A program made the translations under genes and the position numbers. A stretch of 64,000 nt of DNA from Pseudomonadota bacterium (lineage in GTDB: Bacteria; Myxococcota_A; UBA796; GCA-2862545), in assembly GCA_023954855.1 (NCBI GenBank), contig JAGSGY010000009.1, positions 1 through 64,000 on the forward strand, in the 5' to 3' direction. Below the pieces are notes generated by a model. It made no database searches. It saw only the letters and a program-made list of their open reading frames with translations, and was not told the DNA's origin. Positions 42,226-51,031 of this stretch are shown one piece after another (within the stretch, counting starts at the first letter, position 1; every line of letters begins with the position of its first letter).

Positions 42226-43907
42226 TCGTCTTTCTCGCCCTGGCCATGGCCGCTGAGCCGCCTGTGACACCCGTCTCCGCTGCGTTGTCTGCGGAACTCG
42301 AGCGCACTTCCGAGCTCTCGCTTCCGGACGCACCGCCGATCTACCTGGCCCGCACCCACGCCCTCGTGATGGAGCAGACGAACATCCTCGCGAGCTTCGG
42401 ATCTACGGTTCACCGCAACGACAGTCCGTTCAACGTCGCCTACATCGAGCTGCGCGTCGGCGAGCCCGCCTTCGACAACACCGGGTTTGGTGGCTGGCAG
42501 ACCGGCTTCACCAGCGCATCCCTGCCCTTGCAACCCACCGAAGAGGCCGTTCGCCTCGAGCTCTGGCGGGGCATGGATCGGTCCTACAAAGAGGCGGTCG
42601 AGCAGTACGCGCGCAAGTCCGCCCAGTTCACCGCACCCGATGACTATCCGGGCGATTACACGCTCGTGGAGCCGGTGATCGACGACCTCGGCACCCGCGA
42701 TGCCCCCGACCGAGACGGACTCGAGGCGCTCGCACAGCGGCTCTCCGCCACCCTGGCCGAGCCTGTCGACGGCACCAGGCTGGTTCGCGGCGAGGTGCAC
42801 GTGGGCGCAGAGGCAGGCACCCTGTGGACCCTCGACAGCTCCGGAACGCACTTGCGCCGTCCCGTGGCAGAGACCTCGGTTCGCGCCGTGCTTCACGCCC
42901 AAGCCGAAGACGGCATGCTGCTCGCCGACCACGACTACCTCACGGCCCAGAGCGCCAACGCACTCGGCACCGTCGAGACGCTGGAGATGTCGCTTCGCGT
43001 GCGCGCCAGGCGTCTGGTCAAGCTCGCCGAGGCCCCGGCCTTCGAGGGCGAGTACGTGGGCCCAGTCCTGTTCGAACAGAGCGCCGCCGTGGACCTGTTC
43101 CGATTCGTGCTCGTGCCACAGCTCGAAGGCACCCCCGACGAAATCCCCTTCGACTCCTTCTTCGGCGACATCGGCATTCGCTCCGCGGGCGACGCTCGCC
43201 TGGGCCGCCGTGTCTTGCCCGTGGGCTGGGATGTGCGCGACGACCCGCTGGCCGACGCCGCGTTTCCAGGAAGCTTCGCCTACGACGCCGAGGGCACGCC
43301 GTCGCAAGCCGTGGACCTCGTCACCGACGGCATCGTGCGCACGGCCTTGATGTCTCGCGTGCCGCGCAGCGACATTCCCGAAACCAACGGTCATGCACGA
43401 GGGGCGCTCGGACAGCGAGCCCAGGGACGCGCGTCGATCATGGAGGTCACCGCGCCGAAGTCCGACAGCACCCGCAAGGTACACAAGAAAGCCATGGCCC
43501 TCGCGAAGTCGTACGGACACGACCACTACATCGTCGTGCGCCGCTTGCAGGAGCCCTCCGCCCGCCTTCGAAGCGAGCCCTACGCCTACCTCACCGATGA
43601 CGAAGCCCAGGCGCTGCCCATGCCCCTGGCCATCGTGAAGGTCTTTGCCGACGGTCGCGAGGAGACCCTGCGCGGAGCTCAGTTCACCAGTGTTCAGCGC
43701 TACGCCCTGCGCGACATCGCAGCCGTGGGGGCCCCTGAGACCGCGCAATACCTCGCTTCTGCAGACGGCCAGCCGGTTGACTCCAGCCCGACGTCCGGGC
43801 TTCCGACGCGATTGACGGCCCCTTCCGTGCTCATCGGCGAACTCGAGCTCGTAGCCGCACCCGGTGATTCGCGAAGCATTCCCCTGCTCGCCCCGCCGGA
43901 ACAGTAG
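42222..43907 (+). CDS. TldE/PmbA-like protein lacking the zinc motif
   Basis: 561 residues from the ATG overlapping the TldD-like stop; the earlier in-frame ATG lies inside that gene. A short signal-like start (MIVFLALAMAAEPP) suggests export. It shares the fold (GSFAYDAEGTPSQA, ALMSRVPRSDIPETNGHARG) but the place of HExxxH reads EQSAAVDLFRF, so no metal site. In E. coli TldE likewise lacks the active site and acts as the heterodimer partner of TldD. The pair would form an exported protease. Confidence 0.85.
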   Translation: MIVFLALAMAAEPPVTPVSAALSAELERTSELSLPDAPPIYLARTHALVMEQTNILASFGSTVHRNDSPFNVAYIELRVGEPAFDNTGFGGWQTGFTSASLPLQPTEEAVRLELWRGMDRSYKEAVEQYARKSAQFTAPDDYPGDYTLVEPVIDDLGTRDAPDRDGLEALAQRLSATLAEPVDGTRLVRGEVHVGAEAGTLWTLDSSGTHLRRPVAETSVRAVLHAQAEDGMLLADHDYLTAQSANALGTVETLEMSLRVRARRLVKLAEAPAFEGEYVGPVLFEQSAAVDLFRFVLVPQLEGTPDEIPFDSFFGDIGIRSAGDARLGRRVLPVGWDVRDDPLADAAFPGSFAYDAEGTPSQAVDLVTDGIVRTALMSRVPRSDIPETNGHARGALGQRAQGRASIMEVTAPKSDSTRKVHKKAMALAKSYGHDHYIVVRRLQEPSARLRSEPYAYLTDDEAQALPMPLAIVKVFADGREETLRGAQFTSVQRYALRDIAAVGAPETAQYLASADGQPVDSSPTSGLPTRLTAPSVLIGELELVAAPGDSRSIPLLAPPEQ

Positions 43908-43979
43908 CTTCAGCCGACATCCCGACTGGCCGAACCCGCCTCGGGGGCCTATGGGTGCGGCCCACCCGGTCAGGATCCA

Positions 43980-44360
43980 ATGAAGCGACCCAAGCGAATC
44001 AAGCAGCGAGCCCAGGTCGGTTTGCTCGGCAAAGAGCTCACCCGACGGTCCCGCGGCCGCTGTGAGCTCTGTCTGGGCCGCGAAAACGTCCGGGGCTTCG
44101 AGCTTGTGCCATTCCCGGAGCAGCCCACGATTGAGCGTGCGCTGATGGCGTGTGGCCGGTGCCGGACCTGGCTCGACAGCGGCGATGTGGACCCGATTCA
44201 GGCCCACTTCTTGTCCACGGCTGTCTGGTCTCAGACCGAGCCGGTGCGCCTCGCTGCAGCCCGAATGCTGCTGACGATTGACGATCCTGAAGACCCGTGG
44301 ATGCACGAAGCACTGGACGCCGCCAACGTCGACCCGGCGACCCTCGAGTTCCGGACCTAG
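43980..44360 (+). CDS. PhnA-like zinc-ribbon protein
   Basis: 126 residues. The motif RRSRGRCELCLGRENVRGFELVPFPE (core SRGRCELCLG) and later CGRCRTWLDSGD give the CxxC...CxxC of the PhnA N-terminal zinc ribbon; the C-terminal helix SQTEPVRLAAARMLLTIDD also fits the family. Despite the name, PhnA-family proteins are not generally tied to phosphonate use, and the role is uncertain. Ends in CTAG shared with the convergent lipoprotein gene. Confidence 0.8.
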   Translation: MKRPKRIKQRAQVGLLGKELTRRSRGRCELCLGRENVRGFELVPFPEQPTIERALMACGRCRTWLDSGDVDPIQAHFLSTAVWSQTEPVRLAAARMLLTIDDPEDPWMHEALDAANVDPATLEFRT

Positions 44361-45859
44361 GGCGAGATCCACACCGTCTCGAACCACATCTCCGCAGCGT
44401 TGACGTTGTGGCGATGGTCACGCCAAGTCAACAGCACGTTGTGGTCGGCCAACACGCCGCCAAGGTCCGTCAGCCCCGCGAAGAAGCGCGCGTGCGGGTA
44501 GATCAGCGCCGGACGCGCCTGTAGAGCATCCGAGAGCGACGCGACGTGCAGCTCGATGCGTCCGTCCTCCTCTTCGGTGTAGGTGCGATGGTCAATCCAC
44601 GCCACCACACCCGAGTGCCCCGGATGATGGAAGATCGCTGGCTCGCCGCGCGTGTCGGGCGCGTTCTCGACGCTCGCACGCAGCTGGCTCGCGTCCCCCG
44701 TGGGCGAGAAGGTCCGCACCGCGATCTCGGTGGGGATGGGGTTGTCGAGCGAGCCGAGGTCATCCGCCGTCCACAGCGCCGTCAGCTCTCCGTTGGCGAT
44801 GCCCGCGTGCGCCTCTTGATCCCAGTCGAAGCCCGCACGATCACCGAGAAACCCCTTTGCGAGTGCAGTACCGGTGGCATCCAACACTGCGAACTGCGCC
44901 TTGGGAACCGCAAGGTCGAGGGGAACGCTGAACTCATCCTGAACCCAGGTGACCAGAGTGGCACCATCGCGGACTGCGAGCTCCACAAAGCCGAAGATCG
45001 GGAAGCCTCCAACGGGTGAGCCATCGCCCGACTCGGCCACCGTCACCGGCCCCACCTGGGTACCGTCCGCATCGAGCCGCATCCAGCGAATACGGGCGTC
45101 CGTCGTGGTCGTGGAGCGCTCGCGCCACACCATGCCGAAGCCCTCGCCGTCATAGGCAACGTCGCCGCCAAAGGTGCCTTGCCAGCCGTCTTCGTGCACA
45201 TCCAAACCCGCGACCACTTCGGCGCCGGCGAAGTCGACGATGCGCACGCGGTTCAAGTAGGGAAGACCGTCGGGCAGCTGGTAGAGCACCGCCAGATGGC
45301 CTCCGCCTGCGGCGGTCCGCGCGTAGAGAACGGCCTCGTCGTCCGGAACGATGCGAACAGCCTCGCCCTGCCAACGCCCAGCGCCGTCGAGCTCACGGGC
45401 CCAGCACGAGCCGGTGTCCTCGCTCTTGTCGCACCAGCTACCCCACAGGGCGTCGCCGTCACGGTGCAGCGCCGGTGTGGTCGCGATGCCCTCCACATCC
45501 TTGTCGGTGAGCTGAGCGCCCTCGGCAGCGACGACGAGCTCCGCCTGAGTAGTGGCCTGCCCCTCGGGCCCGGCGACGGTGACGGTGAGATCGCCAGATT
45601 CCGTGCCCGTCGGGAGCCATGCGACGTAGACGCCCTCCTCTTCGATGAAGGCCTCGCTTTCTCCGCCCGGACCCGCCACCATCACCGAGTCGGCCGTCCC
45701 ATCGAAGCCGACCCGTACAGGGATCTGCGGGTGCACCTCAGAGTTGGCGAGCATCGCCCCACCAATGGCCTGGAGTAGGACCGGCTGAGCCTCCACCTCG
45801 GTCGGGTCGGTCTTGTTGCATCCCAGCAGCGAGAGGATCAGGACGGGCGCGAGGCGCAT
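44357..45859 (-). CDS. Large lipoprotein of unknown function
   Basis: 500 residues from the ATG at 45859, which starts MRLAPVLILSLLGC with lipobox; the longer open frame is unlikely. Residues about 40-115 look like an immunoglobulin-like domain (PVRVGFDGTADSVMVAGPGG, TVTVAGPEGQ). The rest has recurring beta-rich units with Trp and Asp (MVWRERSTTTTDARIRWMRLD, VTWVQDEFS, VAWIDHRTY, LLTWRDHRH), suggesting a beta-propeller. Divergent from the PQQ-type lipoprotein gene. Confidence 0.75.
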   Translation of the reverse strand: MRLAPVLILSLLGCNKTDPTEVEAQPVLLQAIGGAMLANSEVHPQIPVRVGFDGTADSVMVAGPGGESEAFIEEEGVYVAWLPTGTESGDLTVTVAGPEGQATTQAELVVAAEGAQLTDKDVEGIATTPALHRDGDALWGSWCDKSEDTGSCWARELDGAGRWQGEAVRIVPDDEAVLYARTAAGGGHLAVLYQLPDGLPYLNRVRIVDFAGAEVVAGLDVHEDGWQGTFGGDVAYDGEGFGMVWRERSTTTTDARIRWMRLDADGTQVGPVTVAESGDGSPVGGFPIFGFVELAVRDGATLVTWVQDEFSVPLDLAVPKAQFAVLDATGTALAKGFLGDRAGFDWDQEAHAGIANGELTALWTADDLGSLDNPIPTEIAVRTFSPTGDASQLRASVENAPDTRGEPAIFHHPGHSGVVAWIDHRTYTEEEDGRIELHVASLSDALQARPALIYPHARFFAGLTDLGGVLADHNVLLTWRDHRHNVNAAEMWFETVWISP

Positions 45860-45908
45860 GGATGCTCCGAGGTGTGGGGCGGGCCCGGACAGGATACCCG
45901 GTGGCCCC

Positions 45909-47042
45909 ATGCGAACCGTCCTTCTCACGACCTTCCTCATCGGCTGCTCGAACCCGACGCCGATGCAGGCTTTTCAGACCACCCTCGGTGGAGACGCCAC
46001 GGCCGTGGCCGTCGACGTCAATGGCCGAGCGTGGGCCGTCGCTCGCCCACAAGGTGGTGGTTCCGAGCTTCTCGCGGTGGACAGCACCGGCGCATTCGCG
46101 GTGACGACGGCGGTGACTGGATTCCTCGGAGCGCCCGCACCCGTGGTCACCGACGACGGAGTCTGGGTCATGAACACGGTGGTCTACCAGTTCGCTACCG
46201 GCGGGGACCTGGTTGCCGAGCACCTGCCCCTGCCGGCCGCACGCCAGCTCCCGGCTTGGGATGGAGAGCAGTTCTGGATCGCGGGTGGCAGCTCGGGAGT
46301 GCCCGACGAAGGCCACGGCGTGGTCGCCGCGATGAACACAGACGGCACGGTGGTCTGGGAAGCGACCTTCGATCAGTCCTGGCTCGGTATGGCGCAGCCC
46401 GCCCTCGACGGAAAGGGCCACGCAGTGACCGCGATGCTCGACACCGTCGAAGGTCCACTGCGGGTCTCAGAGGTGAGCGCCAGCGGAGAGACGGTCTGGC
46501 AGATGACGACGGACTGGCTCAACCTCACCGAAGGCGTGCTCGCGCGGGGCTCTGACGGTCGCACCGCCCTAGGAAACCGCGAGGAGGTCGTCGTCGTATC
46601 GGCCGCCGGGCTGGAGCTGTTTCGCGTTCCCGCCATCGACGGCGCGGTGTTCGCCGGCAAGCGCCTGATCGTGCCCACGCTCGAAGGCCTGACCGCCTAC
46701 TCGAAGTCGGGCAAAGTGCTGTGGAGCGTCGCCTCAGAGGGCGGTCGCTGCGCGATCCCCGCCGTCGACGACTTCGGCGTCGCCTACGCCACCTGTGCCG
46801 ACGAGAATGCCGACGCCATGACCAACTTCGTGGCCATCGACGTGAAGAAGGGCGAGCTCATCTCGCGGCAGCCTCTCGGCCTGCCTTGGTCACCGCGCCC
46901 CGCTGCCATCCGCGATGGCCGTCTGTACCTGGTCGCCGGAACCGACGAGGCCACGCTCTTCGTCTACGACGGCGTCGGTGACGCGAAATCGGGCTGGTCG
47001 CAGGCCTACGGCAACGCCGCCCGCACGGGGTCTCCGCAGTGA
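45909..47042 (+). CDS. PQQ-like beta-propeller lipoprotein
   Basis: 377 residues from the ATG at 45909 with lipobox in LLTTFLIGCSNP. Repeated short blades (AVAVDVNGRAWAVARPQGG, GTVVWEATFDQSW, GETVWQMTTDW, GKVLWSVASEGG) match PQQ/quinoprotein-type repeats as in BamB, but with no enzymatic signature. Likely a surface or periplasmic scaffold. It overlaps the next gene by four bases (GTGA). Confidence 0.78.
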   Translation: MRTVLLTTFLIGCSNPTPMQAFQTTLGGDATAVAVDVNGRAWAVARPQGGGSELLAVDSTGAFAVTTAVTGFLGAPAPVVTDDGVWVMNTVVYQFATGGDLVAEHLPLPAARQLPAWDGEQFWIAGGSSGVPDEGHGVVAAMNTDGTVVWEATFDQSWLGMAQPALDGKGHAVTAMLDTVEGPLRVSEVSASGETVWQMTTDWLNLTEGVLARGSDGRTALGNREEVVVVSAAGLELFRVPAIDGAVFAGKRLIVPTLEGLTAYSKSGKVLWSVASEGGRCAIPAVDDFGVAYATCADENADAMTNFVAIDVKKGELISRQPLGLPWSPRPAAIRDGRLYLVAGTDEATLFVYDGVGDAKSGWSQAYGNAARTGSPQ

Positions 47043-47551
47043 CACACCGCAGCGGCCTTCCCATGGGCTCCCCCAACGACCGGTGCGGCACCTGTGCCTG
47101 GCATCTCGAGGATGGCGACTGGCTGACGTGCCTGTTCGCGGCCCCTCCCGGTGAGCAGCCGATCCGCGTTGGGGACGGCCCGGCCTGCGCGCACTACGAG
47201 CCACCGCCGGACTGTCTGGACTGCGGGGCCTGCTGCCGCGAGGCCTTCGACAGTGTGCCCGTCGATGGTGACGCCCAGGACCGCCTTCCAGCCGAGCTCG
47301 TGGTCGTCCACGACGATGGCTGGGTCGACCTCGCTCGCGTTCCCTCCCCGACCGGCTGCGGAACCCGCTGCGCCGCCCTTCGTGGAGACGGCGAGACCGC
47401 TCCCTACACCTGCGTGGTCTACACCCTTCGCCCTGACACCTGCCGGGACGTAAAGGTCGGCAGTGAGGGCTGCCTGATGGCCCGCAGACGCGTCGGGTTG
47501 GCAGCCTGGGGACCCGGGTGGACCCCGTCAGGGCCGGGCATCACCTCTTGA
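47039..47551 (+). CDS. YkgJ-type cysteine-cluster (zinc/iron-chelating) protein
   Basis: 170 residues from a GTG overlapping the previous stop. The core is CLDCGACCREAF, then CGTRCAAL, CVVYTLRPDTCRD and GSEGC, matching the YkgJ family pattern CxxCGxCC...C...C...RPxxC. An extra N-terminal half carries CGTCAWH and CLFAAPPG, hinting at a second metal site. Family members bind zinc or iron-sulfur; role unknown. It overlaps the convergent protease gene by 11 bases. Confidence 0.85.
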   Translation: MTHRSGLPMGSPNDRCGTCAWHLEDGDWLTCLFAAPPGEQPIRVGDGPACAHYEPPPDCLDCGACCREAFDSVPVDGDAQDRLPAELVVVHDDGWVDLARVPSPTGCGTRCAALRGDGETAPYTCVVYTLRPDTCRDVKVGSEGCLMARRRVGLAAWGPGWTPSGPGITS

Positions 47552-48014
47552 GCGAGAAGGATCCCGCGGGGCCATCGACCGTCAACACGCAATGACCGAG
47601 CACGTCGCGCCCAAGCAAGACGACAATGTCGACGTCATCGACGCCTGCGAAGTGAGAGACCTCGGCGGCCTCGACATCGAAAGCGCCTAGGCCCTCGATG
47701 TGAACGCGAACATGCCGCTTGGTCGTGGTGCGCTCTCGGCTGTCTTGATCGAGATGGGCGCCGACGTTGAAGATGCGCAGCGTGCCCGCACTTGCCAGCT
47801 GGAGCTGTGCTGCGATGTCGCCGCGCACGCAGGTCAGGGCGGCACCCGTGTCCACGAGCGCCCAGACCACGATCGGGTCCGGCATCGTCGACGTCATGCC
47901 CGCATCCACGCTGTCCTGCATGCCGCGCCACTGGCCCTGGTCCAGTCGCACCTGCAAGATGGCGCCGAGCTTCGGATGCAGTGACCATCGCGTCATGCGC
48001 GCTTCACCCTGCAC
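47541..48014 (-). CDS. Retropepsin-like aspartic protease
   Basis: 157 residues from a GTG with AGGAGG 6 bases upstream. The catalytic motif is ALVDTGAALTCV with Asp55-Thr56-Gly57, followed by the flap-like region and VVLLGRDVLGHCVLTVDGPAGSFSL, the second hallmark of bacterial single-domain retropepsins. Such proteins work as dimers. No signal or membrane segment. Substrate unknown. Confidence 0.82.
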   Translation of the reverse strand: MQGEARMTRWSLHPKLGAILQVRLDQGQWRGMQDSVDAGMTSTMPDPIVVWALVDTGAALTCVRGDIAAQLQLASAGTLRIFNVGAHLDQDSRERTTTKRHVRVHIEGLGAFDVEAAEVSHFAGVDDVDIVVLLGRDVLGHCVLTVDGPAGSFSLKR

Positions 48015-48161
48015 AAAGACCCTCCTGCATCACCCTACCCCGGACGCTCCGCGGCGGCTGACGAATCGGCAAAACGTCGGTCTCAGCTTGCAACAAGCGG
48101 TGGCGCTCCTGACCGTTGAGTCCTGGCTGCGTTAAGCCGCACGGCTTCAGAGAGAACCGCT

Positions 48162-48800
48162 ATCTCAGCACCCGCCCTCATCGTCGATGACCTCGCGCGC
48201 CGCTTCGCCCGGCGCTGGGCCGTCGCACGCGTGAGTTTTACGGTTGAACGCGGCGACGCGCTGATGCTGACCGGCGCAAACGGCTCGGGCAAGACGACGC
48301 TGTTGCGCTGCCTCGCGACAGCCCTCAAGCCCGATCACGGTCGCGCGACCTGGGAAGGCGTCGATCTGTGGACCGATCGCGCCGCCTGCAGGCCCAAGCT
48401 CTCGCTCTACTCCCACGCGAGCGCTCTGTGGGAGGACCTCTCCGGGCCTGAGAACTTGCGCATCTGGGCACAGCTCGGCGGCTACGCCCCAAACATCGAG
48501 GCCCGTCTTGACGAGGTCGGCCTCGAGCTTCGCCATGAGCCGGTGCGCACCTACTCCGCTGGAATGCGCCGCCGCCTGGCCCTAGCGCGTTCACTGCTCA
48601 AAGAACCGGAGTTACTCCTGCTCGACGAGCCCTTCGCCGCCCTCGACCCCGATGGACGCGCCCTCGTCGTCGACATCGCGAACAAGCGGCGTGCCTCCGG
48701 AACCACCCTGATCATCGCGACCCACCTTCCCGATGAAGCGGCCGCGGTCTGCGACAAGCGCATCCATCTCGAAGCCGGTCGCGCGGTGGCGGTGCCATGA
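48162..48800 (+). CDS. ccmA: CcmA, heme/cytochrome c maturation ABC ATPase
   Basis: About 212 residues. ABC ATPase with Walker A GANGSGKTT, signature YSAGMRRRLALARSL, Walker B LLLLDEPFAALD and switch His in IIATHLPDE. The conserved N-terminal strand (APALIVDDLARRFARRWAV) is encoded upstream of the first canonical start, GTG 48231. In that stretch there is no ATG, GTG or TTG, so translation likely begins at a non-standard codon (ATC at 48162 or a CTG at 48123), or the sequence has an error. CcmA powers release of holo-CcmE. Overlaps ccmB by ATGA. Confidence 0.88.
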   Translation: MSAPALIVDDLARRFARRWAVARVSFTVERGDALMLTGANGSGKTTLLRCLATALKPDHGRATWEGVDLWTDRAACRPKLSLYSHASALWEDLSGPENLRIWAQLGGYAPNIEARLDEVGLELRHEPVRTYSAGMRRRLALARSLLKEPELLLLDEPFAALDPDGRALVVDIANKRRASGTTLIIATHLPDEAAAVCDKRIHLEAGRAVAVP

Positions 48801-49483
48801 TCGCCAGGATCATCAAGCAGACCTTCCAGGTCGCGTACAAGGACCTGCTCATCGAGTGGCGCTCACCACAGCGCGTGTCCGGCCTGTTCTTCTTCGCGCT
48901 GGTGCTGGTCATCCTTGTGGCGTTCACCGCGGACGCCTCCCCAGGAGTTCTCAAGAAGACAGCCGGCGGCGCACTCTGGCTCGGACTGCTGCTCGCATCG
49001 GCTCGCTCCCTCGATCTGTCCTACGCCATCGAGACCGACAACGACGCCTTGTCCGGCATGGTTCGCTGGCCGGTGCACCCGGCGGCCATGTTCTACGGAA
49101 AAGCGCTGGCGAACACCGCGGTGCTGACACTGGTCGGCATGGCGCTCACGCCAATGGTCGTGGTCATGTACAACGCGCCGGTCCAGGGCTCGTGGCTCCA
49201 GCTTGCGGCGGTGTTGGTCCTAGGAGGCGCAGCCCTGGCCGCACCTGGAACCTTCTACGCGCTGCTCACCACCCGGGCTCGGGCATCGAGCGTGCTGCTT
49301 CCGCTGCTCCTGTTTCCCTTGGTGGTGCCGGCTCTGGTCGCCGCATCCCGGGCCACCGCCCTGCTGATGGATGGTGACGCAATGGGTGAGGCCGGGTCAT
49401 GGCTCTCCCTGTTACTAGCGTTCGACTTGCTCCATTGGAGCCTCGATGGCCTGTTCTTCGGCCTGATCGTAGAGGAGAGGTGA
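48797..49483 (+). CDS. ccmB: CcmB, cytochrome c maturation membrane permease
   Basis: 228 residues, six likely membrane helices, starting MIARIIKQTFQVAYKDLLIEWRS, whose core KDLLIEWRS is the family's N-terminal signature. It contains an LLLPLLLFPLVVPAL stretch typical of CcmB. It forms the CcmABCD complex with its neighbours in the inner membrane. It ends TGATG, overlapping ccmC. Confidence 0.93.
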   Translation: MIARIIKQTFQVAYKDLLIEWRSPQRVSGLFFFALVLVILVAFTADASPGVLKKTAGGALWLGLLLASARSLDLSYAIETDNDALSGMVRWPVHPAAMFYGKALANTAVLTLVGMALTPMVVVMYNAPVQGSWLQLAAVLVLGGAALAAPGTFYALLTTRARASSVLLPLLLFPLVVPALVAASRATALLMDGDAMGEAGSWLSLLLAFDLLHWSLDGLFFGLIVEER

Positions 49484-50430
49484 TGCCCGCGGGCTACATC
49501 TTCGGAGTCGTCGGGCTCTTCATTTTCGCGCTGACCGCGCTGGCCGCCACGCTGCGTCCCGGCGGCGTCCGCGCGAACTGGGAACACGGAATCGGCCTGT
49601 ACGCCCTCGGCCTGCTCGTCTACGGCCAGTACGGCGGACTGTACCTCGCACCGCCAGACACCTGGATGGCCGACGTCGCGCGCATTCTCTACGTGCACGT
49701 TCCCGCCGCCTGGATCTCGATGGTCGCGTTCACCTGGGCCTTCGCCGCCGCGTTTGGCGCGCTCATGCTCGAGCGTCCAAAGTCGCTCCCGGTCCTCTCG
49801 GCTGCGACTGCGGTCCCCGGCATCGGCCTCATCGGCCTCGCGATGGCGCTCACTGGCGTGCAGCGGGGCCTGGCTGCATTCTTCGGCATCCTGCTGATCT
49901 TGACCGCGGTCGAGTGCGCCCTACTCTGGATCGGAAACCGCTTCTTCAACTGGACCAGCGACACCCTCGACCACATCTCGGAAGCGTCCACCGAAGTCGG
50001 CGTGGTGCTCGGCGTCTTGCTGCTGTTCCTCGGATCGGTGTTCTCGCGACCGACCTTCAACGTCTACTGGACCTGGGACCCTCGCCTCACCGCTTCGGCC
50101 GTGATGGTGCTGACCTTCGTCGGCGTGTCCCTGCTCCGCTCGTCGGTCGACGACCCGATTACCCGACGCACGTGGAGCAATGTCGCCACCATCCTGGCGT
50201 ACATCAACATCCCCGTGACCTACATGTCCGTGAAGTGGTGGCGCACCATTCACCAGCTGCAGTCGACCCCCGACACGCTGAGCTCGGACATGACCTTCTG
50301 GCTGCGCCTCAACGCGTGGGCCTTCTTGTTTCTCTCCATCTGGTTCGTGGCCCGCCGCTGGCGCATCGCCCGCGCCCGAGCACTCGCAGAGGCGCCTCCA
50401 GAGCTGCCGCCTGCACCGGAGATCCCATGA
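49483..50430 (+). CDS. ccmC: CcmC, heme-handling membrane protein
   Basis: 315 residues from the ATG at 49483 (overlap with the ccmB stop); an earlier ATG lies inside ccmB. The tryptophan-rich heme motif is YWTWDPRLTASAVM, with histidines in LYVHVPAAWIS and VKWWRTIHQLQ on either side as usual for WWD proteins. CcmC binds heme with CcmE and CcmD. A C-terminal extension of about 40 residues is Ala/Pro-rich. Confidence 0.93.
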   Translation: MPAGYIFGVVGLFIFALTALAATLRPGGVRANWEHGIGLYALGLLVYGQYGGLYLAPPDTWMADVARILYVHVPAAWISMVAFTWAFAAAFGALMLERPKSLPVLSAATAVPGIGLIGLAMALTGVQRGLAAFFGILLILTAVECALLWIGNRFFNWTSDTLDHISEASTEVGVVLGVLLLFLGSVFSRPTFNVYWTWDPRLTASAVMVLTFVGVSLLRSSVDDPITRRTWSNVATILAYINIPVTYMSVKWWRTIHQLQSTPDTLSSDMTFWLRLNAWAFLFLSIWFVARRWRIARARALAEAPPELPPAPEIP

Positions 50431-50561
50431 TCATCTTCGCGACCCAAGGCGTCATTCAAGGCGGCTGGGAGTACGTGTGGACCGCGTACATCACGACCTG
50501 GGTCGTGCTCGCGGGATACGGAGTGTCCCTATGGTGGCGCGCTCGAAAGGAGGCTCGATGA
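50427..50561 (+). CDS. ccmD: CcmD, small membrane protein of the heme-handling complex
   Basis: 44 residues, too short for a standard gene caller. Reads MIIFATQGVIQGGWEYVWTA then a single membrane helix (YITTWVVLAGYGVSLWW) and a basic tail RARKEAR. The single helix with a W-EYVW start and basic tail is the CcmD pattern. The ATG overlaps the ccmC stop, and its stop overlaps the ccmE ATG, so its place in the operon is exact. Confidence 0.9.
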   Translation: MIIFATQGVIQGGWEYVWTAYITTWVVLAGYGVSLWWRARKEAR

Positions 50562-51031
50562 GCACGAATAAAGCTGCGGCTGGCGGATTGATGGCTGCGG
50601 GCATCGCGGGTCCGCTCCTGGCACTGGGCGCGCTGTTCGTCGGTGCCGGCGCACTTGCCTGGATCAGCCTGACCTCCCTCGACGAGAACAAGGTCTACTA
50701 CTGGTCTCCGACCGAGGTCATGGATCGCGACGCCGTCGGTTCCACGGTTCGCCTCGGCGGCCAGGTGGAGCCCGGTTCCAACCACTTCGACCCCACGATT
50801 CCGAGCCTGACTTTCACCGTCACCGACGGCACCACCTCGATTCCCGTTCACGGCACGGTGGCACCCCCACAGATGTTCCGCGAGGGCATCGGTGTCGTGA
50901 TCGAAGGCGTGCTCGATGACAAGGGCGTCTTTCAGGCAGAGCAGGTGCTCGTGAAGCACGACAACGAGTACAGCGCTCCGACCGATGGCTCCATGCCCGA
51001 CGTCGACGCTACCCTCGCGGAGAACCGTTGA
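50558..51031 (+). CDS. ccmE: CcmE, periplasmic heme chaperone
   Basis: 157 residues from the ATG at 50558 (ccmD overlap). One N-terminal membrane helix, then the OB-fold: YYWSPTEVMD, VRLGGQVEPGS, VPVHGT-like IPVHGTVAPPQMFREG, and the heme-binding VKHDNEYSAP with His134. In the family this His binds heme covalently before transfer to apocytochrome. The motif reads HDNEY where HxxxY is the rule, so it is intact. Overlaps ccmF, which starts with TTG. Confidence 0.94.
   Translation: MSTNKAAAGGLMAAGIAGPLLALGALFVGAGALAWISLTSLDENKVYYWSPTEVMDRDAVGSTVRLGGQVEPGSNHFDPTIPSLTFTVTDGTTSIPVHGTVAPPQMFREGIGVVIEGVLDDKGVFQAEQVLVKHDNEYSAPTDGSMPDVDATLAENR

Noticed and set aside
43921-43960. Possible third copy of the CTGGCC repeat
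   Set aside because: ACTGGCC is present, but the second arm is missing; the following GGCC is not at the right distance and not followed by AG.
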